A stretch of 64,000 nt of DNA, from the NCBI RefSeq assembly GCF_900119145.1, contig NZ_FPIY01000003.1, positions 224,299 through 288,298 of the forward strand. Direction: 5' to 3'. Source of the stretch: Cellulophaga fucicola (GTDB taxonomy: Bacteria; Bacteroidota; Bacteroidia; Flavobacteriales; Flavobacteriaceae). Below are positions 30,501 to 37,458 of this stretch, in pieces (positions within the stretch are counted from its first letter, which is position 1; each line of letters starts with the position of its first letter). The notes under the pieces were generated by a model. That model made no database searches and was not told where the DNA came from. It was given only the letters and a program-made list of their open reading frames with translations. Position numbers and translations under genes: made by a program.

Positions 30501-30740
30501 TTCTTTTGTTACATAGCCTATGTATGATACTAAAAGTGTTGTGTTTTCTTGTAAAGAGCTAATCTCAAAATTACCATCAAAATCAGTAGCCACACCTGTT
30601 TTGGTTCCTTTAATAATAACTGATGCTCCACCCAATGGAACATTGCTCTCGTCTAAGACTTTTCCTTTAAGCGAACCTTGGGAATAGCCTACAAAAATTG
30701 CCAGTAAAGCAATAATTAGGGTTAGTTGGTTTTTTTTCAT
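27597..30740 (-). CDS. SusC/RagA-type TonB-linked outer-membrane transporter (second pair)
   Basis: 1047 residues from the ATG at 30740, which gives a clean signal peptide (MKKNQLTLIIALLAIFVGYSQ). Domains: carboxypeptidase-like repeat (LKGKVLDESNVPLGGASVIIKG), plug with SLRGKTPLIVIDG and LKGTTASALYGSRGRNGAILITTK, then a long barrel ending NVKF. An upstream in-frame ATG at 30797 would add 19 residues without signal-peptide character. The ligand is unknown; the flanking phosphoesterases suggest a phosphorylated compound rather than a neutral glycan. Confidence 0.92.
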   Translation of the reverse strand: MKKNQLTLIIALLAIFVGYSQGSLKGKVLDESNVPLGGASVIIKGTKTGVATDFDGNFEISSLQENTTLLVSYIGYVTKEVAITNEAFVTIQLLPDSEKLNEIVVTALGITKSEKKIGYATQKIDTEIIDEINTPNVGNLFTGQVAGLSVSNPTGLLQSPSFSLRGKTPLIVIDGIAVETDFFDVSGNNIADINVLKGTTASALYGSRGRNGAILITTKNAKVEGLEVSVSHNTMVSAGFTVFPETQTEYGNGSNGKYEFWDGKDGGISDGDMIWGPKFEPGVLVSQWNSPIYDNVTGETTPWWGDVAGTEYDDKSRYSRVPTPWEYHNNLKDFMGTGVISSTDFSIASKSEKGSFRLSGNYSSQKDRVPNSELKTGGLSFKSTTNLTNSLTLDSKLSYNKVYSPNYPRHGYGPKNHMYTILIWMGDDVNGKELQEHMYVPGQEGYRQANWNYAWYNNVYFAANELNQKYDANLINAQLKLNYKITDDLKLQARGSAVLKDVFEDRESPKTYLNYGDAREGDYKTWNNERLTIDYDVLASYNKAINDNISFDVNAGASTFYRKYQQEYNSTDGLVVPFVYSLNNTKGNLNASTYLEEKAINSVYGTLGLDLYNAVFLTVAARNDWSSTLPEENRSYFYPSASLSTIVSNYITMPKAIDYVKFFGSWAKVSNDLSPYNTEAYYSNNGVFGGNVKLQYPNGLVNADIKPESSTSFELGMSTAFLKNKLSLDVTYYNVVDTNQIIDLPVSNTSGFENRKVNGNEYTTNGLEVVLNATPIRTDNFRWDIGTNWSKKVKKITEIYGDNDRYNNLKLNERADSYYATVWQKSADGDLILGSNGLPIKDNFQRNLGHSDPSWTLGLQNSFKFKNLSVNVGIDGVWGGLMRSLTVEKMWWGGKHPNSTEFRDAEYAAGQPVYVPKGVNVTSGELVTDTDGTVLSDTREYQENTTAVSWQTWSQNYPYRAAVSYKENKKFANIFDRSFFKLRTLSFKYNFTELVNIEGVKNLDVTLSGYNLFVWKKADIIDPDYGNDNNLQDPSTRYLGIGVNVKF

Positions 30741-30839
30741 TTTCTTTAATATTTGGAAACATTTATTAGTTGTTCTGTCGCAAATATCAAATCTCATTGT
30801 TAGGTCAAATCTCTATACATATTAAATAATTGAAAGGTT

Positions 30840-30860
30840 TTTGTTAAAAATATTAACAAA
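30840..30860. promoter_or_regulatory. Palindrome upstream of the second susC
   Basis: TTGTTAAAAATATTAACAA is a perfect inverted repeat (7-base arms around AAATA) that extends by one more pair on each side. It lies about 100 bases upstream of the susC start, a plausible operator position. AT-rich palindromes can arise by chance in this genome. Confidence 0.4.
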
Positions 30861-30953
30861 TAGTAAAGTCTTGACATCTTGGCAATTACCATATGTTTTA
30901 TACTACATATACTGAAGAGTTATTCTTTTTAATTAAAAAAACAGGAAACAAAA

Positions 30954-30977
30954 AAGCCTTACTCTACAGTAAGGCTT
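30954..30977 (-). terminator. Intrinsic terminator after the cation symporter gene
   Basis: AAGCCTTACT and AGTAAGGCTT form a perfect 10-base stem with a 4-base loop; on the minus strand it is followed by a T-run. It lies 27 bases past the stop of the symporter gene. Confidence 0.85.
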
Positions 30978-31003
30978 CTTTTATATAGTTTAAAAAGTTA
31001 AGG

Positions 31004-32179
31004 TTATACTACAATAGTATCCTTATCTACAATTTTGTTTACTATAAGTGCAATAGCACCATCACCGGTAATGTTTGCTGCTGTACCAAAACTATCCATT
31101 GCAATATAAAGTGCAATCATTAATGCTTGCGCTTCTGCATTAAAACCTAACATTGTTTGTAATATACCAACAGCAGCCATAATTGCACCACCAGGAACTC
31201 CTGGAGCTGCAACCATTGCTATACCTAGCATCATTACAAAACCTGCAAACATTCCAAAATTAAAATCTAAACCTTGCATAAGCATTAACGCTACTGCACA
31301 AGCAACAATTTTCATTGTACTACCTGCCAAATGTATGGTTGCACAAAGTGGCACTACAAAATTAGCAACCTTAGGAGATACACCATTTTTCTGTACTTGC
31401 TGTAATGTAACTGGTATTGTTGCAGCAGACGACTGTGTCCCTAAAGCTGTTAAATACGCAGGTGCCATATTTAGTAATGCTCTTATTGGATTCTTTTTTG
31501 TTATTGCTCCAGCTATTATAAACTGTACTAGCATTAAAGCAAGGTGCATAATAAATATAATACCTATAATTTTTAAGAATACACTTAAAACAGATTCTAC
31601 CTGGCCATTATATGCTATAGCAGAAAAGATTCCTAAAATGTAAAGTGGCAATAGAGGAATAATTACTTTTTCTATCACTAGCATAATTATTTTCTGAAAG
31701 TCTGACGCTACCTTTTTTAAGGTACTTTCTCCTTGAGATGCCAATCCTAAACCAATAACAAAAGCTAAGACTAATGCCGACATAACATCTAATACTGGCG
31801 GAATTGTTATGGAAAAAAACGGACTTAATTTTTCTACACCCTCACCAACATTTTCTACTGTTTGTGGTTCTATAAATGAAGGAAAAAGACCCGATGCTAC
31901 AAAATAGGTTGAAAACCCAGAGAATAAAGTAGACCCATATGCAATTGCGGCTGTAATAAGCAACAGCTTACCAGCCCCTTTGCCTAAATCTGCAATTGCA
32001 GGCATAATTAAGCCTAAAATAATTAACGGAATGGCAAACCCAAGAAACTCGCTAAAAAATGCTTTAAAAGTATTAAACAGTCTATTTATAGATTCTGGTA
32101 AATACAAACCAATTAAAATACCTAAAACAATGGCAATAAATACTTTAAACAGTAGGTTTGATGTAATTTTTTTAAGCAT
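31004..32179 (-). CDS. Dicarboxylate/amino acid:cation symporter (DAACS family)
   Basis: Inner-membrane Na+ or H+ coupled carrier. 391 residues, strongly hydrophobic. Family landmarks: N-terminal FAIPLIILGLIMPAIADLGKGAGKLL, the serine-rich re-entrant hairpin GTQSSAATIPVTLQ near residue 245, and the C-terminal MDSFGTAANITGDGAIALIVNK. Substrates in the family are glutamate, aspartate, serine/threonine or C4-dicarboxylates; sequence does not separate these. It is bounded by its own terminator and promoter core, so it need not belong to the SusCD unit. Confidence 0.88.
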   Translation of the reverse strand: MLKKITSNLLFKVFIAIVLGILIGLYLPESINRLFNTFKAFFSEFLGFAIPLIILGLIMPAIADLGKGAGKLLLITAAIAYGSTLFSGFSTYFVASGLFPSFIEPQTVENVGEGVEKLSPFFSITIPPVLDVMSALVLAFVIGLGLASQGESTLKKVASDFQKIIMLVIEKVIIPLLPLYILGIFSAIAYNGQVESVLSVFLKIIGIIFIMHLALMLVQFIIAGAITKKNPIRALLNMAPAYLTALGTQSSAATIPVTLQQVQKNGVSPKVANFVVPLCATIHLAGSTMKIVACAVALMLMQGLDFNFGMFAGFVMMLGIAMVAAPGVPGGAIMAAVGILQTMLGFNAEAQALMIALYIAMDSFGTAANITGDGAIALIVNKIVDKDTIVV

Positions 32180-32207
32180 AATTTAGTTTTGTTGTTTGTA
32201 AGAAACA

Positions 32208-32215
32208 CAAATATA
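32208..32215 (-). promoter_or_regulatory. Putative promoter core for the symporter gene
   Basis: TATATTTG on the minus strand matches TAnnTTTG, 28 bases upstream of the ATG at 32179. The nearest TTG lies 14 bases upstream, shorter than the usual spacing. Confidence 0.45.
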
Positions 32216-32283
32216 GCCTAAGTAAATTACAACAGAATTTTAAACGCTAGTAAATTTCTATTTCTATAAATTGATAAAAACTA

Positions 32284-33363
32284 CTAATCCAAAGAAAAAG
32301 AAAAGTCGTTAAATGTTTCTGTACTCCACGCTAAATGCTTGGTTGCTGGTGATGCTGCAAATAAAGGAGAAAACGTATGCACTTGCACTGTTTTACCATC
32401 TGGTAAAAACTCTAGTATTCTTAACCAGCCATCGCCACCATTACCTTGCCAACCACCACCCATAGCTTGGGCGTTAAATGCCATTTGACTTACTTTTTTA
32501 CCTCCTTTATTTTTATCTTCTTTAAAGCCTACGTGTGCCTTAAAATTGTCTGCACCTCCTATATGGCCAGAAAAAACAAGTTGTATGTTTTTAGATGGCT
32601 CTACCAATTTTTGCCAAACTGCCTCGCCGTAGTTAGCATCTTTTATAGAATAGTTCTCTTTTTCTATACGCTGGTTTTTAGCGTTTAAATACGAGTGCGT
32701 AAGTACTGCAACAGTATGCTCTTTGTATTTTTTATCGTCTACAACACCTTTCGCCCATTGAACAATAGTATCTCTTGGTGCAAACTCTAAGGTCATAAAT
32801 AAAAATTTACGCCCGTCTGGAGCTGTAAAATCAAACGCTGAATTTTCTAAACTTGGGTGTCCGCCTGCATTTTTAGCAGCTGCGCTAAGTAATTTATAAT
32901 TTGCTTGGTTTTTATGTGCCGGAAAATATGTATTGTAATTAGAACCTCTGTGCTCTATTGCTTTGTAACCATAATCGTGATTACCTGCAGCCAAGACATA
33001 AGGTACTTGCCCGTCTAGCCTACCAAACATTCTAGATACCGCTAACCATTGTTCTCTACTTGTTTGATTTCCGTTTTTACCGTCAGGGACAATCATATCA
33101 TTTTGTTCTACCAAATCACCAGTACACAGTACCATTTTAATATTTAGCGAATCTATGTTTTCACTTATCCAAGCCGTCATTAAATCTAAAGTGCCTTGGT
33201 TACGTTGGTACTTAACGTAGTTTTGGGTATCTGGTACCAAGATTAAACTCCAAGAGTTTGGGTTAGATAGTTTAGGAGCTTCATACTTCTTTTGTGCCTG
33301 TGCAGTCTGCAGTGTTACAGCTACTAAAAATGCTATTACTAAATAATTGTAATTTTTTTTCAT
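32284..33363 (-). CDS. Secreted calcineurin-like metallophosphoesterase
   Basis: Probable exported phosphoesterase. From the ATG at 33363 (359 residues) the protein has a signal peptide ending QTAQAQ; an earlier in-frame ATG at 33384 would disturb it. Metal-binding motifs in order: LVPDTQNY, CTGDLVEQND, AAGNHDYGY, a histidine in LTHSYLN and GHIGGAD near the C-terminus in place of GHxH. It differs in domain layout from the phosphatase at 24.4 kb (no FnIII domains). Substrate unknown. Confidence 0.82.
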   Translation of the reverse strand: MKKNYNYLVIAFLVAVTLQTAQAQKKYEAPKLSNPNSWSLILVPDTQNYVKYQRNQGTLDLMTAWISENIDSLNIKMVLCTGDLVEQNDMIVPDGKNGNQTSREQWLAVSRMFGRLDGQVPYVLAAGNHDYGYKAIEHRGSNYNTYFPAHKNQANYKLLSAAAKNAGGHPSLENSAFDFTAPDGRKFLFMTLEFAPRDTIVQWAKGVVDDKKYKEHTVAVLTHSYLNAKNQRIEKENYSIKDANYGEAVWQKLVEPSKNIQLVFSGHIGGADNFKAHVGFKEDKNKGGKKVSQMAFNAQAMGGGWQGNGGDGWLRILEFLPDGKTVQVHTFSPLFAASPATKHLAWSTETFNDFSFSLD

Positions 33364-33441
33364 ACCAACGAAATGATCTAACAAACCTAAAAGGTTGATT
33401 GTTTTCTTCTTTAAAACATCAAAAATAAATGAAATATTAGT

Positions 33442-34191
33442 TTATTCGTTTATAAAGGAACTTTTATTATTAGAATGTAAAGGCACATACTTCTCTACAA
33501 TATATGGTGTAATTGCCCTGAGTGTTTTACCCGTAACAGGGTGTAATCCAGGGCTAGAGAAGTACTCTATTTCATCATTATTTTTACAATACCACAATAA
33601 AGGCTTACTAGTTATTTCATCAAAAAAATTAGTAACCATAGTAACCTCAACTTTTTTAAAATTTTTCAATTTATTTTTATCATAAGGTAAAATCTGAGTT
33701 CTATATTCTGGTTGTAAATTAGTAGTACAGTCTATTAGCTGGTACTCCGTTTTTACCCAAACCATACATTTTTCTGTTTGGCTACCTGGTGCTTGACTAA
33801 AAAAATAAACAGCGGCTCCTAAAGCACAAACTAATAACATAATGATTATTAAAGCACTCCTTTTATTCACCTTATCATCTCTTGTTGAATTTAAAGAACC
33901 TGTTTTGCTTTCTTTCTGCGTTTTATTTGCTGGGTTAGCTTTTACATATTCTTTATAATTCTCATAACCTAAATATTTGCACAATAGGTTGACGCTAGAA
34001 TCATTAATATTCTTGTACTTAGACTCCTTATTACTTACATATTTATCATAAGCTCTCTCTAAAGTTTTAGCACTTAATGTTGTTTTATCTGCAATATGCA
34101 TAGCCAGTGCATACTTAGAATGAGAAGCACACTCTTCTTTTGCTTTTTTAAATGATTCACAAACAATCTCTTTTAAATAATTACGCTCCAT
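33442..34191 (-). CDS. Membrane-anchored protein with HTH-like N-terminal domain
   Basis: Not assigned to a named family. From the ATG at 34191 it is 249 residues: an all-helical N-terminal domain (LSAKTLERAYDKYV...SVNLLCKYLGYENYKEYV) similar in pattern to small HTH-like domains that head many Bacteroidetes membrane proteins, a basic linker, one membrane helix at about 115-135 (SALIIIMLLVCALGAAVYFF), and an extracytoplasmic domain of about 110 residues. A cytoplasmic DNA- or protein-binding head with an external sensor is possible. It is divergent from the lipopeptide gene, and the shared palindrome lies between them. Confidence 0.6.
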   Translation of the reverse strand: MERNYLKEIVCESFKKAKEECASHSKYALAMHIADKTTLSAKTLERAYDKYVSNKESKYKNINDSSVNLLCKYLGYENYKEYVKANPANKTQKESKTGSLNSTRDDKVNKRSALIIIMLLVCALGAAVYFFSQAPGSQTEKCMVWVKTEYQLIDCTTNLQPEYRTQILPYDKNKLKNFKKVEVTMVTNFFDEITSKPLLWYCKNNDEIEYFSSPGLHPVTGKTLRAITPYIVEKYVPLHSNNKSSFINE

Positions 34192-34196
34192 TAGTT

Positions 34197-34204
34197 CAAA
34201 AATA
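34197..34204 (-). promoter_or_regulatory. Putative promoter core next to the ATG of the HTH-like membrane protein
   Basis: TATTTTTG on the minus strand fits TAnnTTTG, with TTG 16 bases further upstream (34223-34221). The core ends 5 bases before the ATG, so transcription would start at or near the start codon (leaderless mRNA). Confidence 0.4.
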
Positions 34205-34389
34205 CAAATTATCAATTAGACAAAGTAAAGACACAACCTTCTACAAACGCTGTAAACACTGGTGTCTGTTAATTGTCTTATATAAGTCCCTAATGTGTCT
34301 ATAACAAAACTTTCTTAATCAATTTACTTTGCCCCAAGATTGGTTTACAGCTGTGTGTTGCTAACATAGCTATTCTAGAAAAATCTTTC

Positions 34390-34408
34390 TTACGGAAATC
34401 TGTAATGC
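34390..34408. promoter_or_regulatory. Shared near-palindrome, copy A
   Basis: TTACGGAAATCTGTAATGC, an imperfect inverted repeat identical at 17 of 19 bases to a site at 38349-38367. It lies in the divergent region between the membrane-anchored protein and the lipopeptide gene. The right arm TGTAATGC is repeated in reverse at 34449-34456 (GCATTACA). A binding site for the neighbouring LuxR-type response regulator is the simplest explanation; this is inference. Confidence 0.55.
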
Positions 34409-34427
34409 GGTTGGTGATTAGCCGGAC

Positions 34428-34469
34428 GAGAAGTAGTTAAAAACTGCTGCATTACAATTTCTACTTCTC
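34428..34469 (+). other. Long hairpin in the leader of the lipopeptide gene
   Basis: GAGAAGTAG (34428-34436) and CTACTTCTC (34461-34469) form a perfect 9-base stem around a 24-base loop. The stem starts 20 bases after the near-palindrome and lies about 110 bases upstream of the lipopeptide ATG. A second short hairpin, GGTTG/CAACC, follows at 34502-34514. Confidence 0.5.
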
Positions 34470-34578
34470 AAAAACAAAGGAGTAATCCTAACATTTTAAA
34501 GGGTTGTTGCAACCTAAAAAAACTTTCGAACAACGGATCGGACAGCAACGCCTATGTCTAAAAATTTTAAAAAAAATT

Positions 34579-34755
34579 ATGAAAAAAGTATTTATAGCCT
34601 TAACGGCACTAGTTCTTAATATGTCTATGTTTTCTTGCTCTGTAGATTCTGTTGACGCTAACGATGCATTGTATGAAACACAGGCAACAGAAGGTGATGA
34701 TGGAGAAGATATTCCTTTACCAGAACCACCTCCAATACCTAATACTGTTAACTAA
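34579..34755 (+). CDS. Small lipoprotein or pre-peptide with acidic, proline-rich tail
   Basis: 58 residues. MKKVFIALTALVL...MFSC is a lipoprotein signal with the lipobox cysteine at 20; the remaining 38 residues (SVDSVDANDALYETQ, then ATEGDDGEDIPLPEPPP...) are acidic and end in a proline-rich tail. In-frame ATG at 34504 is rejected because it would put 25 charged residues before the signal. A strong terminator follows at once, so it has its own short transcript with a long leader. It sits directly upstream of a TPR histidine kinase, so it may be the signal or a regulated output of that system; not a recognised family with certainty. Confidence 0.7.
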   Translation: MKKVFIALTALVLNMSMFSCSVDSVDANDALYETQATEGDDGEDIPLPEPPPIPNTVN

Positions 34756-34763
34756 AAAAAAAT

Positions 34764-34797
34764 GAGCTACACCTTTTGGTGTAGCTCTCTTTTTTTG
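34764..34797 (+). terminator. Strong intrinsic terminator after the lipopeptide gene
   Basis: GAGCTACACC TTTT GGTGTAGCTC forms a perfect 10-base stem followed by TCTTTTTTT. It ends 27 bases before the histidine kinase start, so the kinase depends on readthrough or a promoter inside this gap. Confidence 0.92.
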
Positions 34798-34823
34798 AAT
34801 ACATTTATGCAAAAAATTATATT

Positions 34824-36767
34824 TTGGGTAAGTTTTTTGTATTTATAGTAGTTCTCCTATTTTTTTCCTGTACTTCTAAACAAAACGCTACTACACCAAG
34901 TACAGCATCTAAATTAGATAGTGTTTCTTTTTATCTTAATAAGGCTGCCAACTCAAAACTTAAACCTATTAAAAAAATAGAGATTGTTAACAAAGCCTAT
35001 AACCTGGTAAAGTTTACAAATGATGAATTATACAATACTGTTTTAACTCAAAAAACACATACTCATCTTCTTCTACAACAATATGATAGTTTGCTGTTTT
35101 ACAGTAAACTGTTTATAAATCATTCTAAGTACACAAAAAACAAAACAAATCTAGGGTATATACATTATTTAAAGGCATACTATTTTTATACTATAGCTAA
35201 TAATATAGATAGTGCTTTTGTAAATTACAATTTATCTAAAAACCAATACAAAGCTGTTAATGATAGTAGTTGGATTGCTAAAAACTTAATTAGCATTAGT
35301 AATATTCAAAAAAATAAAAGTGATTTTTTTGGCAGTAAAGAAACCATTACAGAAGCATTACAATATTTAATCCCAGATAAAGATAGTATAACTGTTGCCC
35401 ATGCTTACAATAGTTTAGCTACAAACCACAGGAAATTATTAAATTTTAACGATGCTGAACTATACTATAAAAAAGCCATTAATTTAACTACAAACCCAAA
35501 CAGTGCACTTACGTACAAAAACAATTTAGCAGCCTCTTATATTAGTGCTAAAAAATATACTAAGGCAATTACTTTATTAACTGAGGTATATGAAAATGAT
35601 TTAACCCAAAATGATAAAAAACAAGCAGCAAGGGTACTAGATAACTTAGCCTATGCTAAATGGTTAAACGGCAGTACACATAATATAGAGGCAGACTTGC
35701 TAAACGCTTTACTACAAAGAACCAAACATAAAGATTTAAAGGGTAAAATTGCTAGTTACACTCATTTAGGCGAGTTTTATTTAGCTGAAAACCCTAAAAA
35801 AGCTTCTTCATATTTAGATTCGGTTATTACCTTATCTAAGGTGGTAAAAAACCCTAAAGCTGAAAAAGACGCACTAAGTTTTTTAATTAAAGTACACCCT
35901 AAAAATATAAATTATAGAGATCGGTATTTATTTATACAGGATAGTCTTTATAAAAATGATTTAAAAGTAAAAACTCAGTTTGCTAAGTATAAATATGATG
36001 ATGCCTTAAAAGAGGAATCTATTTTACGACTTGAAAAAGAAAAAGCTCAAAAGGAGTTAGAACTTACGCAACAACGTGCACAAAAGCAGGGATATAGTAT
36101 TGGCGTTATGGTTCTTTTACTTGGGTTAGGCTTTCTGTTTTACTTTTACACACAGCGCAGTAAAAGGCTAAAACAACAAAACAAATTAGACAAACTACAA
36201 GCTACTTTAGAAACCGAAGCACAACTGTCTAGAAAGCTGCATGACGATTTTGGAGCAAAAATAAATCACGCAATGGTATTAGTACAAAGTAATACAGATA
36301 CCAGTAAAATATTAGATTCTTTAGAAGACTTGTACAAACAAAGTAGAGACTTTTCTAGAGAAATAAACGATGTAGATACAAGTGAAAATTACAAAGACCA
36401 TTTATATGGTATGTTACAACAAAACAAGCCCCAAAGTACCAAACTAATTATTACAGGTGGTAAAGACATAGATTGGAGTGCGGTAAACAATATAAATAAA
36501 ACAGTATTGTATAAGGTACTTAGAGAACTAATAATAAACACTAAAAAGCACAGTAAGGCAACAGCAATAAAAATTAACTTTAATCAAACAGCTAAAATTT
36601 TAGAGGTTATTTGTTCTGATAATGGTATTGGAGCAGAAAAAAATGCTCTAAATACAAAAAATGGACTACTGAATACGGAAAAGCGTATTAAAGCCATAAA
36701 CGGAACAATTATATTTGAAACCGACAAACACAAAGGTTTTAAAACCTTAATTAAAATTCCTAATTAA
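34824..36767 (+). CDS. TPR-containing sensor histidine kinase (HisKA_3-like)
   Basis: 647 residues if the TTG at 34824 is used. N-terminal lipoprotein-like signal (LLFFSC), tetratricopeptide-like helical repeats from about 40 to 390, a coiled coil (LRLEKEKAQKELELTQQ), one membrane helix at about 422-445 (GVMVLLLGLGFLFYFYTQ), an H-box with the phospho-acceptor near residue 471 (LSRKLHDDFGAKINHAM) and an HATPase_c domain (LRELIINTKKHSK; CSDNGIGAE; GLLNTEKRI). TPR sensors often detect peptides or proteins. An ATG at 34807 opens a perfect-looking signal sequence in another frame that stops after 13 codons, so the true start may involve a T-run indel. The response regulator follows 14 bases downstream. 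Confidence 0.88.
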   Translation: MGKFFVFIVVLLFFSCTSKQNATTPSTASKLDSVSFYLNKAANSKLKPIKKIEIVNKAYNLVKFTNDELYNTVLTQKTHTHLLLQQYDSLLFYSKLFINHSKYTKNKTNLGYIHYLKAYYFYTIANNIDSAFVNYNLSKNQYKAVNDSSWIAKNLISISNIQKNKSDFFGSKETITEALQYLIPDKDSITVAHAYNSLATNHRKLLNFNDAELYYKKAINLTTNPNSALTYKNNLAASYISAKKYTKAITLLTEVYENDLTQNDKKQAARVLDNLAYAKWLNGSTHNIEADLLNALLQRTKHKDLKGKIASYTHLGEFYLAENPKKASSYLDSVITLSKVVKNPKAEKDALSFLIKVHPKNINYRDRYLFIQDSLYKNDLKVKTQFAKYKYDDALKEESILRLEKEKAQKELELTQQRAQKQGYSIGVMVLLLGLGFLFYFYTQRSKRLKQQNKLDKLQATLETEAQLSRKLHDDFGAKINHAMVLVQSNTDTSKILDSLEDLYKQSRDFSREINDVDTSENYKDHLYGMLQQNKPQSTKLIITGGKDIDWSAVNNINKTVLYKVLRELIINTKKHSKATAIKINFNQTAKILEVICSDNGIGAEKNALNTKNGLLNTEKRIKAINGTIIFETDKHKGFKTLIKIPN

Positions 36768-36781
36768 AAAATAGCTGTTTT

Positions 36782-37447
36782 ATGTTTACTAAAGTATTAA
36801 TAGCCGAAGATTTTCAGGACACCAATAATGGTATAGTAGCTGCTATAACAAAAAAACTATCTATTGCAGAAATTAAAGAAGAATTGTATTGTGACAAAGC
36901 TTACAACCGAGCAGTGGTTGCTTGTAATAACAATTCTCCTTTTCAGCTTTTAGTAACAGATTTACAGTTTAAAGAAGGTTATGCAGACCGTAAGCTTACC
37001 TCTGGCATAGAACTTATAAACGCCATAAAAAGAGTACAACCAAATATAAAGGTTATTGTAAACTCTATGGAAGATAACCCAACAAAAATAAAAGCCCTTT
37101 TTGAAGAGCAAAAAATAAATGGGTTTGTATGTAAAGGTAGAGAAAACCTTAACGAACTTATGATAGCTATACAAGATGTTTATGACGGCAACGACTACGT
37201 TTCTCCACAAATAAATATGAACGCTAACAATACAATTATTGAGTTAGATGATTATGATTTTCTTATTTTAAAAGAATTAGCTGAAGGTTTAAGTAAAAAA
37301 GAAATTGTACTAAAGTTTAAGCAAAATAATATCTCGCCTAGTAGCGAAAGCACAATAGACAAAAGAATTAGTAAATTGTTTGATGATTTTGAAGCAAAAA
37401 ACACAACGCACCTAATTGCTAAACTTACGAGAGACGGAATTATTTAA
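36782..37447 (+). CDS. LuxR/NarL-type response regulator, divergent C-terminus
   Basis: Partner of the upstream kinase. 221 residues: a receiver domain with acidic pocket AED (9-10), phospho-acceptor D60 in LLVTDLQF, and the conserved lysine in FVCKGREN near 118; then a helix-turn-helix (about 155-215, DFLILKELAEGLSKKEIVLKF ... STIDKRISKLFDDF) that is only loosely LuxR-like. The loop after D60 is longer than usual (KEGYADRKLTSG). Convergent with the nuclease gene, with an 11-base gap. Confidence 0.87.
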   Translation: MFTKVLIAEDFQDTNNGIVAAITKKLSIAEIKEELYCDKAYNRAVVACNNNSPFQLLVTDLQFKEGYADRKLTSGIELINAIKRVQPNIKVIVNSMEDNPTKIKALFEEQKINGFVCKGRENLNELMIAIQDVYDGNDYVSPQINMNANNTIIELDDYDFLILKELAEGLSKKEIVLKFKQNNISPSSESTIDKRISKLFDDFEAKNTTHLIAKLTRDGII

Positions 37448-37458
37448 TTCCTAAATTA

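Noticed and set aside
34504-34578. Extended N-terminus of the 58-residue lipopeptide
   Set aside because: The extra 25 residues are charged and precede a typical signal peptide, and the stretch lies in the structured leader; ATG 34579 is the better start.
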